A stretch of 46,469 nucleotides of DNA from Magnetococcales bacterium (GTDB taxonomy: Bacteria > Pseudomonadota > Magnetococcia > Magnetococcales > JADGCH01). Every line of letters starts with the position of its first letter. The stretch's first letter is position 1. Below the pieces are notes generated by a model that had not been told where the DNA came from, searched no databases, and worked only from the letters and a program-made list of their open reading frames with translations. This document shows positions 35,256 through 43,085 of the stretch, piece after piece. The position numbers and the translations under genes were made by a program. Where the stretch lies: positions 1 through 46,469 of the forward strand of contig JADGCM010000001.1 of NCBI GenBank assembly GCA_015228995.1, read 5' to 3'.

Positions 35256-36433
35256 ATCTTCATAAATTTCAATATTCGATTCTTAAAATAATGTCTCTGG
35301 TCACTCTGGTGGTGGTGCTGACCTCCTGTGCTCCGATGGGTTTCATCAAGCCACAGCTAACCACACAAGAATCGTTAGCGGAGTTGGATGAATTGCGGCT
35401 TCGGCTACGCAATGGCATGACCTGGAGCGGTAGCGAGCAGGCCCAATATCGTATCCTGTTGGGACAGTTATTGCGTAGCGATGCCGTGCCGGTTGTATTG
35501 GAACGGTTTATCGACGATCTCTTACAGCCCGATCCATCCGCTCATGGCAGCGTTTTGTTCGGTGCGAATATGATTGTCTTTGCCGATGTGGCCGATGATC
35601 CACGCTTTGCCGCCCAGGTTATGGTCGGGTCACGTTGGTCCGATCTGTTGCGCCAAGTGGCGTTGCGTTATCCCTTTCCGGAATCACAACCCGCTTCCTG
35701 TCACCCAGTGGCGGCCTTTATTGGTGCTTCTATGCGGGCTGAACAACAGCAACTGGCGGGCGACAAGACACCAGCGGTCCAAAATCAACATTTGGCCCGT
35801 TTGATATCATGGCGCCGGCAGGCACTGCCGTTGTTGATTCGGATTTACAATCAGCGCCCCGAGACGTTTCATCGCACCGTTGCCGGGCAAGAATGTTTTA
35901 GCCGTTATGCGGCGGCCATCGCCGACTCATTAGATCCCGATTATCTGCTGGAACGTAAAAAAAGCGGGGTGGCGTTCCAATCTGGAGATGGACACCAAAT
36001 CGTTGGTCGACGCATTGGCTGGATGCGGCAGCATAGCCAGCCTGGTTCCGAATTGTGGAACAATGTTGAGGAGTTAATGGCCAAAATGCACGTTGATCCA
36101 ATTCCCATGGAACGCTCCTGGTATGCCCAGGAGGTGCGTATCATCAATGGACCAGAAAACCGAGACCGATTTGAGCTCCAAGATCGCCAATATATCTTTC
36201 GTGATGGGTCGTCCAATCGCTACAACAGCACCTTGCTCCTCAACAGCGGCGCTGCCGGGATTCCCTGCCAAGGGCCAGGCAAACTCTATGCTGGTTTTGT
36301 CGAGGATGTCTCGACCGGTCTGTTTACAGTGGAAGAAAAATCAGCCAAACCGGGCATGACAGACAAAGAGCGATGGAAACTGGATCACCCACTGGTCTTT
36401 GAGTTTATGTTTTGTGAGCCGAACGCCCATTGA
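35252..36433 (+). CDS. Lipoprotein of unknown function
   Basis: Not recognised. The 393-aa product has a lipoprotein signal: LKIMSLVTLVVVLTSC with lipobox LTSC and lipidated Cys26, so it should be membrane-anchored and face the periplasm. The mature part is about 368 aa, mixed helical/strand, with no transmembrane segment, and three further Cys in later regions (ASCHPV, GQECFS, GIPCQG) plus FMFCEP at the end. A hydrophilic C-terminal portion looks beta-rich (RDRFELQDRQYIFRDGSSNR, KLYAGFVEDVSTGLFTVEEK). The start is GTG 35252, overlapping the glycosyltransferase stop; its own TGA overlaps the queG start. Co-transcription with a glycosyltransferase hints at an envelope role, but this is inference. 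Confidence 0.75.
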   Translation: MNLHKFQYSILKIMSLVTLVVVLTSCAPMGFIKPQLTTQESLAELDELRLRLRNGMTWSGSEQAQYRILLGQLLRSDAVPVVLERFIDDLLQPDPSAHGSVLFGANMIVFADVADDPRFAAQVMVGSRWSDLLRQVALRYPFPESQPASCHPVAAFIGASMRAEQQQLAGDKTPAVQNQHLARLISWRRQALPLLIRIYNQRPETFHRTVAGQECFSRYAAAIADSLDPDYLLERKKSGVAFQSGDGHQIVGRRIGWMRQHSQPGSELWNNVEELMAKMHVDPIPMERSWYAQEVRIINGPENRDRFELQDRQYIFRDGSSNRYNSTLLLNSGAAGIPCQGPGKLYAGFVEDVSTGLFTVEEKSAKPGMTDKERWKLDHPLVFEFMFCEPNAH

Positions 36434-37542
36434 AGGAGATTATCCGTCAACTGGCTTACGAGGCTGGTTTTGATTGTGTTGGCTTTGCCGCTCCTGCAGC
36501 ACCACATCATAGCGACCGTTTGCCGTTTTGGCTGGCTGAACGGCGCCACGGCGATATGAATTGGCTGGAGCGGAGTGCAGCTAAGCGGTTGCAGCCCAGT
36601 CGTTATCGTGCTGATGTGGGCACCATCCTGGTATTGGGTCACCACTATCGGCCGCAGCCGGCTGGCCCGATGGCCAGCCCGATGAGTGATCAGATTGCTG
36701 CTTATGCCTGTCGTTCAGACTACCACGACCAATTGCGACATAAAATGCAATTGCTGGCTGATCGTATCATCTCTGTCGTCGGTGATAGTGGGAGCATACG
36801 GAGTTGCGTTGATAGTGCCCCCTTGATGGAAAAACCGCTGGCGGTAGCCGCCGGCATCGGCTGGCAAGGCAAAAATAGTTTGCTGGTATCGCGCCAGTTT
36901 GGTTGTTGGTTGTTGTTGTGTGAACTGCTGTTGCCATGGTCATTACCGGCCGATCAACCATTACCGCAGTCCCATTGCGGCAGCTGCCAACGCTGCCAAC
37001 GGGCCTGTCCCACCGCTGCTCTTGATCAAGCTTATTGGATTGATGCCAGCCGTTGTCTTGCCTATCTGACCATCGAATACAAGGGTACTCTGCCACGACC
37101 GTATCGTTCGGCCATGGGCACCCGTATCTACGGCTGTGACAGTTGTCTGAGCGTCTGTCCCTGGAACCGTTTTACCCCAACTCCCCGTCACGACCCTACC
37201 GCACAGCAGCTACAAACAACTTGGCAATCACTGACCTTGCCGGCCTGCGCGGCGCTGAATGAAGACGGCTTCCGTGCCCTGTTTCAACAGACCCCATTGG
37301 CACGTATAGGGCTGACGCGGCTGTTGCGCAACGTCGCTGTGGCGTTGGGCAATTGGGGGCAACCAGAAGCTATCCCAGCTTTGATTCATTTGCTACACCA
37401 CCATGAGCCATTGGTGCGTTCTCATGCGGTGTGGGGGCTGGCACAGTATGCCCCCCATAGCCAATCAACACAACAGGCCCTGCAACAAGCAACCCTTGAC
37501 GAGACCTCGCCGGAGGTACGCGCCGAACTGGCGCTCATCTAA
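36430..37542 (+). CDS. queG: Epoxyqueuosine reductase QueG
   Basis: Reduces epoxyqueuosine to queuosine in tRNA, the last step of queuosine synthesis, with cobalamin and two 4Fe-4S clusters. The 370-aa protein has AYEAGFDCVGFAAPA, the RHGDMNWLER motif, DSAPLMEKPLAVAAGIGWQG, then two cluster sites: CGSCQRCQRACP (C183, C186, C189, C193) and GCDSCLSVCPW (C236, C239, C243). A HEAT-like C-terminal region follows (IPALIHLLHHHEPLVRSHAVW). Start TTG 36430 overlaps the lipoprotein stop as TTGA. The 3' end overlaps the end of arsJ by 8 bp, convergently. Confidence 0.95.
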   Translation: MKEIIRQLAYEAGFDCVGFAAPAAPHHSDRLPFWLAERRHGDMNWLERSAAKRLQPSRYRADVGTILVLGHHYRPQPAGPMASPMSDQIAAYACRSDYHDQLRHKMQLLADRIISVVGDSGSIRSCVDSAPLMEKPLAVAAGIGWQGKNSLLVSRQFGCWLLLCELLLPWSLPADQPLPQSHCGSCQRCQRACPTAALDQAYWIDASRCLAYLTIEYKGTLPRPYRSAMGTRIYGCDSCLSVCPWNRFTPTPRHDPTAQQLQTTWQSLTLPACAALNEDGFRALFQQTPLARIGLTRLLRNVAVALGNWGQPEAIPALIHLLHHHEPLVRSHAVWGLAQYAPHSQSTQQALQQATLDETSPEVRAELALI

Positions 37543-38791
37543 CAGGCGTGTGGGCAGGCGTGCTATTGGGTAGCAGCATAGAGAGCAGTGCTGCGGCCGC
37601 TACAAAGCCAGTTGACCACCATAAACAACTGACAAATCCTGGTAGCTGGCCACCCTGCACTTGATAGACCCAACCGGACAGCAGCGTGCCGGTGAGACGT
37701 CCGGCGGCGTTGGCCATGTAGTAAAAGCCAACGTTCATAGCCACCTTGTCATGGTCGGACCAGGCCAAGATCAGGTAGGAGTGCAGGGACGAATTGATGG
37801 CAAAAACAGCACCAAACAAAAACAGACCGGTGATTAATACTGCATCCGGCCGCCAGCCTTGCAGCAGACCTAAGGCGATGCCAGCTGGTAATACCGCCAA
37901 AAGCAAAGCCCAGTTACGGGCACTGCTACCTTGTGGACCCGCCCCCTCATGGCCTCGCCGTAGGAGCAGAGGGGCGCCAGCCTGCACTATCCCGTAAATA
38001 ATTACCCACAAAGCGAGAAAACTGCCTACTTCAACGTGATTCCAGCCAATCACCGACTGTAAAAACACCGGTAATCCTACCACAAACCAAACATCACGGG
38101 CCCCGAACAGGAAAAAACGAGCCGCCGACAACACATTGATGGCGCGCGTTTTCGAGAAAATCTGACTAAATTTGGCTTTTTGTTGCGCCACTCCCATCTG
38201 AGCAGGTAATAACCACCAAGTGATCCCATAGACTACGCATAACACCGTTGCCATAGCGGCCATGGTCCAGCGGAAACCAATCAGATAGAGCAACAGCCCA
38301 CCGAGAAAAAAGCCAACGCCTTTGAGGGCATTTTTGGAGCCAGTGAGCAAAGCCACCCATTTTAATAACCGGGAGTCGCCGCCATCCCCTTTGGGGAGTA
38401 CCAGCTTGACGCCAGATTTGGCACTCATTTTATTGAGATCTTTGGCAATGCCCGATAGTGCCATAGCGCTCATGACGTAGGATACCGTTAACCAAGCCGG
38501 ATCGACCGCCAACATGCCCAGTGCCACCACTTGCAACAGACCACCCATCACCATGGTACGGTTCAGACCGACATGAGAGGCGATCCAGCCACCTATGCCG
38601 TTGGTGATGATGCCAAACACCTCATAAAAGAGGAACAGCAACGCGATATCAAGAGGACTGAAGCCCAACTGATGAAAATGCAACACCACGAGGGTATGGA
38701 GAGCGCCATCGGTGAGTGTAAAAAACCAATAGGCCAATACAATAATCAGGTAGAGTTTGGAGTCTTGAGAGCGCGTTGCTGTATCATTCAT
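37535..38791 (-). CDS. arsJ: ArsJ, organoarsenical efflux MFS permease
   Basis: Exports 1-arseno-3-phosphoglycerate, the unstable product made when the partner GAPDH uses arsenate instead of phosphate; outside, it breaks down to release arsenate. The 418-aa protein has about 12 hydrophobic segments and the ArsJ-type segments YWFFTLTDGALHTLVVLHFH, KDLNKMSAKSGVKL and FLFGARDVWFVVGLPVFL. It starts 5 bp after the gapdh stop, the expected arsJ neighbour. Together with acr3 and arsR this is a complete ars operon handling both arsenate and arsenite. Located in the inner membrane. Convergent with queG by 8 bp. Confidence 0.93.
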   Translation of the reverse strand: MNDTATRSQDSKLYLIIVLAYWFFTLTDGALHTLVVLHFHQLGFSPLDIALLFLFYEVFGIITNGIGGWIASHVGLNRTMVMGGLLQVVALGMLAVDPAWLTVSYVMSAMALSGIAKDLNKMSAKSGVKLVLPKGDGGDSRLLKWVALLTGSKNALKGVGFFLGGLLLYLIGFRWTMAAMATVLCVVYGITWWLLPAQMGVAQQKAKFSQIFSKTRAINVLSAARFFLFGARDVWFVVGLPVFLQSVIGWNHVEVGSFLALWVIIYGIVQAGAPLLLRRGHEGAGPQGSSARNWALLLAVLPAGIALGLLQGWRPDAVLITGLFLFGAVFAINSSLHSYLILAWSDHDKVAMNVGFYYMANAAGRLTGTLLSGWVYQVQGGQLPGFVSCLWWSTGFVAAAALLSMLLPNSTPAHTPVR

Positions 38792-38796
38792 GGTGA

Positions 38797-39813
38797 TTAA
38801 CCCATCATTGCGGCGACTTTATCGGCCAATTCTACCATACGATTGGCGTAACCCACTTCATTATCGTACCAGGACATGATCTTGACGTGGGTACCATCCA
38901 CCACCATGGTGGATAGGGCATCAATGATCGAAGAACGCGGGTCGTTGTTGTAGTCGATTGAGACCAGCGGTAGCTCCTCATAGCCGAGAATCCCCTGCAG
39001 AGGCCCCTCAGCGGCAGCTTTCAATAAACCGTTAACCTCGGCAACCGTTGTTGGACGCTCTACCTCAAAGACCATATCGGTTAAGGAGGCATTCAGCAGC
39101 GGTACCCGCACCGCTGTGCCATCAATTTTACCCTTCAATTGGGGAAAAATTTGGACGATGGCCCGCGCTGATCCGGTGCTAGTGGGAATGAGTGATAGAG
39201 AATTGGCGCGTGCCCGGCGCAGGTCTTTGTGACCCAGGTCGATGATGGTCTGGGTATTGGTGATGTTATGGATGGTGGTCATGCTGCCACGGCGAATGCC
39301 AAGCGATTCCAGCATCACTTTGACCACGGGCGCTAGACAATTGGTGGTGCAGGAAGCGGCGGTAACGACGTCATAACGACTTGGGTTGTATTGATCATCG
39401 TTTACCCCAACGACAACATTCAAGGCGGCATCGTCCTTTACCGGACAAGCGACCACCACTTTTTTGACCCCTTGGTCGAAATAGGGCTGTAAAGCGGCCA
39501 TGGTTTTGAACCGGCCGCTACATTCCAACACCATATCAACACCTAAGTTGCGCCAATCGATTTGAGCCGGCGTGGCAATCATGCTGTAACCTAATTTTCG
39601 ACCCTCAATGACCAAATGATTGCCATCGGCTGCGACCTCCCGATCCCAGCGACCATGCACCGAATCGTACTTGAGCAAATGAGCGGCACACCCGGCATCG
39701 CCAAGAATTTCGTTGACATGGACAAATTCCAAGTGGGGGAGCCGCCCCCAAGCCGCCCGCAAACCTAGGCGTCCCATACGACCAAAACCATTGATGGCAA
39801 CACGAACTGTCAT
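38797..39813 (-). CDS. ArsJ-associated glyceraldehyde-3-phosphate dehydrogenase
   Basis: Oxidises glyceraldehyde 3-phosphate with NAD(P); with arsenate it gives 1-arseno-3-phosphoglycerate, which ArsJ exports. The 338-aa protein has the Rossmann start VRVAINGFGRMGRLGLRAAW, active-site ASCTTNCLAP with Cys155, NITNTQTIIDLGHKDLRRAR, SLIPTSTGSARA and WYDNEVGYANRM. ArsJ-linked GAPDHs usually carry GFGRMGR, as here, where the glycolytic enzyme more often has GFGRIGR. The position between acr3 and arsJ makes the arsenate role far more likely than a housekeeping one. It follows acr3 by 2 bp. Confidence 0.93.
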   Translation of the reverse strand: MTVRVAINGFGRMGRLGLRAAWGRLPHLEFVHVNEILGDAGCAAHLLKYDSVHGRWDREVAADGNHLVIEGRKLGYSMIATPAQIDWRNLGVDMVLECSGRFKTMAALQPYFDQGVKKVVVACPVKDDAALNVVVGVNDDQYNPSRYDVVTAASCTTNCLAPVVKVMLESLGIRRGSMTTIHNITNTQTIIDLGHKDLRRARANSLSLIPTSTGSARAIVQIFPQLKGKIDGTAVRVPLLNASLTDMVFEVERPTTVAEVNGLLKAAAEGPLQGILGYEELPLVSIDYNNDPRSSIIDALSTMVVDGTHVKIMSWYDNEVGYANRMVELADKVAAMMG

Positions 39814-39815
39814 CG

Positions 39816-40853
39816 TTAAAACCCTTTCTTCTTAAACCACAAAGCAACACTAACCAGAGTAATCAATACCGGTACTTCGACCAACGGTCCAATGACCGTA
39901 GCAAACGCTACCGGAGAGGCTAAACCAAACGCTGAAATGGCGACGGCGATCGCCAACTCAAAGTTATTGCTCGCCGCTGTAAACGAGAGCGACACCGCCC
40001 GCGCATAGTCGGATCCTATCCAGCGACTCATGGCAAAACTGATAAAAAACATCACCACAAAGTAAATAGCCAGTGGCACCGCAATGCGTAACGCATCGAC
40101 CGGTAGTTCTAATACCATACCACCCTTCAGACTAAACATCGCTGCAATGGTGAATAACAGCGCCACCAGAGTTATGGGAGCAATTTTTGGCAAGAAATAA
40201 TTTTGGTACCATTGGTCACCCTTGCTACGACGCAGCAACAGTCGGGTCAAGAAGCCGCCGCAAAAAGGCAACCCGAGATAGATGGCCACAGCCGAGGCGA
40301 TGGTACTAAAAGAGACCTGGACTACTTGACCAGTTAATCCCAACAACGGTGGCAATAACGTTAGAAAAAACCAAGCATAGAGACTGAAGAACAGCAACTG
40401 AAACAAGCTGTTGAAAGCGACCAATCCGGCTACATATTCATTGGACCCCCCCGCCAATTGGTTCCAAACAATGACCATCGCGATGCAACGCGCCAAGCCG
40501 ATCAAAATCACGCCGGTCATATAGGCCGGGGAGTCGTGGAGGAATAGTACCGCTAGGCCGAACATGAGCACCGGACCAATCAGCCAATTTTGTACCAGCG
40601 ATAGCAATAGGACGCGTCGGTCACGAAACACTTCTCCTAACGATTCGTAGCGGACACGTGCCAGTGGCGGGTACATCATCAGGATCAAGCCAATGGCAAT
40701 TGGCACATTGGTGACACCGATGGACCAGCTGTCTAACGCAGTGGGCAGGCCTGGTAACAGTCGGCCCGACAGCACTCCAATTATCATGGCCAAAAAGATC
40801 CATAAGGTTAGGTAACGATCCAGAAAGGAGAGTCGCGGTTGGCAGGGAGTCAT
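39816..40853 (-). CDS. acr3: ACR3-family arsenite efflux permease
   Basis: Exports arsenite across the inner membrane, driven by the proton gradient. The 345-aa protein has about ten hydrophobic segments and the family motifs TNVPIAIGLILMMYPPLARV, GLARCIAMVIVWN (C123, the essential Cys) and FTAASNNFELAIAVAISAFG. Often called arsB in annotations, although it belongs to the ACR3 and not the ArsB family. The start ATG 40853 overlaps the arsR stop by 4 bp (ATGA). Together with arsJ and gapdh the cell can expel both oxidation states of inorganic arsenic. Confidence 0.94.
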   Translation of the reverse strand: MTPCQPRLSFLDRYLTLWIFLAMIIGVLSGRLLPGLPTALDSWSIGVTNVPIAIGLILMMYPPLARVRYESLGEVFRDRRVLLLSLVQNWLIGPVLMFGLAVLFLHDSPAYMTGVILIGLARCIAMVIVWNQLAGGSNEYVAGLVAFNSLFQLLFFSLYAWFFLTLLPPLLGLTGQVVQVSFSTIASAVAIYLGLPFCGGFLTRLLLRRSKGDQWYQNYFLPKIAPITLVALLFTIAAMFSLKGGMVLELPVDALRIAVPLAIYFVVMFFISFAMSRWIGSDYARAVSLSFTAASNNFELAIAVAISAFGLASPVAFATVIGPLVEVPVLITLVSVALWFKKKGF

Positions 40854-41215
40854 GTCGTCACCTCTGCGAAGCCAGCACAGCGGCCGGGACGATCCGCCAT
40901 GGTGCGTAAGCGGGCCTGATCATCGGAGAATGGCTCCATAGCTAAGTTTCCCTCTGCGGTAGCCTTGAGAATGGTCGTGGCCCAGGAGGGCAAATCAGGA
41001 TGAATACGGTAGTGTACCCAATGGCCCACACGCCGATCCTGTACCAGACCACTCTGACGCAATAACGCTAAATGGCGCGAAATTTTGGGTTGTACCACGC
41101 CAAGCGCATAGCCAAGCTCACACACGCACAACTCACCCTCGTTGACCATCAAGACGAGACAACGTAGCCGCGTCTCATCCATCAGGGCCCTAAAAAGAAC
41201 CAACGGCTCCATCAT
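40850..41215 (-). CDS. arsR: ArsR-family arsenite-responsive repressor
   Basis: Represses the ars operon and lets go of DNA on binding arsenite. The 121-aa winged-helix protein has FRALMDETRLRCLVLMVNEG, then the metal-binding ELCVCELG (C30, C32) at the start of the recognition region, then QPKISRHLALLRQSGLV, the recognition helix. The rest matches small ArsR repressors. It is the first gene of a four-gene minus-strand operon. A near-consensus promoter with an overlapping palindrome lies 37-65 bp upstream, so it is most likely self-regulated. Confidence 0.94.
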   Translation of the reverse strand: MMEPLVLFRALMDETRLRCLVLMVNEGELCVCELGYALGVVQPKISRHLALLRQSGLVQDRRVGHWVHYRIHPDLPSWATTILKATAEGNLAMEPFSDDQARLRTMADRPGRCAGFAEVTT

Positions 41216-41251
41216 TGTCCAATACTCCCTGGTTTCATATCCGATAGGTCA

Positions 41252-41280
41252 CATATATCTCTTATCAGATATACTGTCAA
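41252..41280 (-). promoter_or_regulatory. Sigma-70-type promoter of the ars operon
   Basis: On the minus strand a perfect -35 TTGACA (41280-41275) is followed after exactly 17 bp by TATATG (41257-41252) as the -10. This leaves a leader of about 30 nt before the arsR start ATG 41215. It is the best promoter match I found in the window. The ArsR-like palindrome lies in the spacer and -10, so binding there would block RNA polymerase. Confidence 0.75.
41254..41273. promoter_or_regulatory. Probable ArsR operator palindrome
   Basis: A perfect 7-bp inverted repeat, TATATCT (41254-41260) and AGATATA (41267-41273), separated by 6 bp. It overlaps the spacer and the -10 of the ars promoter, the usual position for an ArsR/SmtB-type operator. 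A further TATATCT lies at 41283-41289 just upstream of the -35, perhaps a half-site. Confidence 0.65.
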
Positions 41281-41359
41281 CCATATATCTACCAAACACC
41301 GATTTTTTCATTGCTGCATCGCCCATCTGTCATTATCTTGCTTAGTGCCTTTTATTTTA

Positions 41360-41406
41360 CCCTCACCCCATCCCTCTCCCCTTGTGGGAGAGGGATGGGG
41401 TGAGGG
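41360..41406. repeat. C/G-rich palindromic repeat, copy 2: perfect 21-bp stem
   Basis: A perfect inverted repeat: left arm 41360-41380 (starts CCCTCACCCC, ends CTCTCCC), loop CTTGT at 41381-41385, right arm 41386-41406. It lies in the 219-bp gap between the ars promoter and ychF, 28 bp before the ychF ATG. No T-run follows on either strand, so it is not a standard terminator; on RNA it would form a very strong hairpin. It appears related to the elements at 8668-8710 and 45037-45075. Confidence 0.85.
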
Positions 41407-41434
41407 GTGTTCGTCATTTGCTAGCGAGGATGTT

Positions 41435-42544
41435 ATGCCATTAAGATGCGGTATTGTTGGTTTACCTAACGTGGGCAAATCGACTATTTTCAATGCGTTG
41501 ACTTCAGCTGGTGCCGAAATGGCCAATTATCCTTTCTGTACCATTGAGCCCAACGTCGGGGTGGTTGGGGTGCCCGATGACCGGATGGAACAGCTCAACG
41601 AACTGGTTAAACCGCAACGACTGGTACCGACCACAGTTGAGTTTGTTGATATTGCTGGTCTGGTCAAAGGTGCTAGCCACGGGGAAGGGTTGGGCAATCA
41701 ATTTCTCGGCCATATCCGCCAAGTCGATGCTATTACCCATGTAGTGCGTTGTTTTATCGACGATGACATCACCCATGTGCATCAGCGGGTCAATCCGGTA
41801 GACGATATTCAAGTCATCGATACCGAATTGATGTTGGCCGATTTGGAAAGTGTGCGCCGCCGTCACGATACCCTGATCAAAAAGGCCCGTTCCGGTGATC
41901 GCTCCTCTCAGGAAGCGGTGCAGAGTTGTGAACGATTGTTGACGGCACTTGACCAGGGGATCCCGATACGACGCTTGACACTCAACGATGACGATCAGGC
42001 CCTGTTGCGTGACCTGTTTTTGCTAACGGCTAAACCGGTGCTTTATGTCTGTAATGTCGCCGAGCAAGAGGTCGTGCGTGCCAGCCAACCCGATCAGCAT
42101 CCGTTGGTAGAACAGGTACGCACCATTGCCAGCCAAGAGGGGGCGGATGTAGTGGTTATTTGTGGCAAAATCGAAGCTGAGCTCATGGATTTACCAGCAG
42201 AGGAGCAGCAAGCCTTCCTGGCCGATATTGGTCTGAGTGATTCCGGCTTACATCGGATGATCCATCATGCCTACCAGTTGTTGGGGTTAATTACCTATTT
42301 CACCGCTGGTCCCAAGGAGGTGCGGGCCTGGACCGTTGCTAACGGGGCCACCGCTTATGATGCCGCTGGCGTTATCCATAGTGATTTCCAACGCGGCTTT
42401 ATCCGAGCCGAGGTGATTGGCTACACCGACTTTATCACTTGTGGCGGCGAACTAAAGGCGCGTGAGCAGGGGCGGTTTCGCCTTGAAGGACGCGACTACC
42501 GCGTCGTTGATGGCGATATCATGCACTTCCGGTTCAATGTCTGA
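41435..42544 (+). CDS. ychF: Redox-regulated ATPase YchF (Obg-related)
   Basis: Universal ribosome-associated ATPase of the Obg family, linked to translation and stress. The 369-aa protein has MPLRCGIVGLPNVGKSTIFN (P-loop, Lys15), NYPFCTIEPNVGVV, DIAGLVKGASHGEGLGNQFL and VRCFID, then the coiled-coil insert, and a C-terminal TGS-like domain (LITYFTAGPKEVRAWTVANG, IHSDFQRGFIRAEVI). An open frame extends back to 41345, but that part is the palindromic repeat; ATG 41435 with AGGA upstream and the conserved N-terminus fix the start. E. coli YchF has 363 aa. The downstream gene starts 8 bp before its stop. Confidence 0.96.
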   Translation: MPLRCGIVGLPNVGKSTIFNALTSAGAEMANYPFCTIEPNVGVVGVPDDRMEQLNELVKPQRLVPTTVEFVDIAGLVKGASHGEGLGNQFLGHIRQVDAITHVVRCFIDDDITHVHQRVNPVDDIQVIDTELMLADLESVRRRHDTLIKKARSGDRSSQEAVQSCERLLTALDQGIPIRRLTLNDDDQALLRDLFLLTAKPVLYVCNVAEQEVVRASQPDQHPLVEQVRTIASQEGADVVVICGKIEAELMDLPAEEQQAFLADIGLSDSGLHRMIHHAYQLLGLITYFTAGPKEVRAWTVANGATAYDAAGVIHSDFQRGFIRAEVIGYTDFITCGGELKAREQGRFRLEGRDYRVVDGDIMHFRFNV

Positions 42545-43022
42545 TCCATGGCCGATCCAGCGTATTGTCTCTGGAGGACAAACAGGAGTGGATCGAGCTG
42601 CCCTCGACTTTGCAATCCACCATCACATCGCTTGTGGTGGCTGGTGTCCACGAGGGCGGTTGGCGGAGGATGGCACCATTCCGGAGTGTTACCCCTTGCA
42701 AGAAGCGCATAGTCGACGTTATGCCGAACGTACCCGCCTCAATGTCATGGACTCCGACGCCACCCTGATCTTGCATCGTGGTGCGCTGAGGGGAGGGACG
42801 GCACTCACTTGGCGGTTTGCCAAGCAGCACCATAAACCCTGTTTGGTCATCAACTTGGCACGTTGTGCCGATGTGCCTGAATCATCCAGTGGTGCGAAAA
42901 ATTGGCTTATTGAACAGGCTGTTGCAGTTCTAAACATCGCCGGCCCCCGTGAAAGTGAAAATTCTGGCATCTACCAGCAGGCTTTTTCCTTTATTAAGTC
43001 GATTTTTATGTGCTATGTTTAA
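42537..43022 (+). CDS. Putative molybdenum-carrier / YpsA-like Rossmann protein
   Basis: A 161-aa protein matching the putative molybdenum-carrier family (relatives of LOG- and DprA-like Rossmann proteins). Visible motifs are IVSGGQTGVDRAALDFA (residues 10-26), GGWCPRGRLAEDGTIPE (34-50), TRLNVMDSDATLILHRG and GGTALTWRFAKQHHKPCL. The glycine-rich loop suggests binding of a nucleotide-like or cofactor ligand. The molybdenum label comes from one studied family member; the function here is not shown. Start ATG 42537 overlaps the end of ychF by 8 bp, so the two are coupled. The final ~25 residues (SENSGIYQQAFSFIKSIFMC) are a non-conserved hydrophobic tail. Confidence 0.8.
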   Translation: MSDPWPIQRIVSGGQTGVDRAALDFAIHHHIACGGWCPRGRLAEDGTIPECYPLQEAHSRRYAERTRLNVMDSDATLILHRGALRGGTALTWRFAKQHHKPCLVINLARCADVPESSSGAKNWLIEQAVAVLNIAGPRESENSGIYQQAFSFIKSIFMCYV

Positions 43023-43085
43023 CGTTAGATCGCGTTGGTCTTTCGTGATACTGTATATTGAGAGCGTGAACGAGGAAAAATAATA

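Noticed and set aside
41345..41434. Longer N-terminus for YchF
   Set aside because: Those codons are the palindromic repeat; the conserved protein begins at ATG 41435 with a good ribosome-binding sequence.
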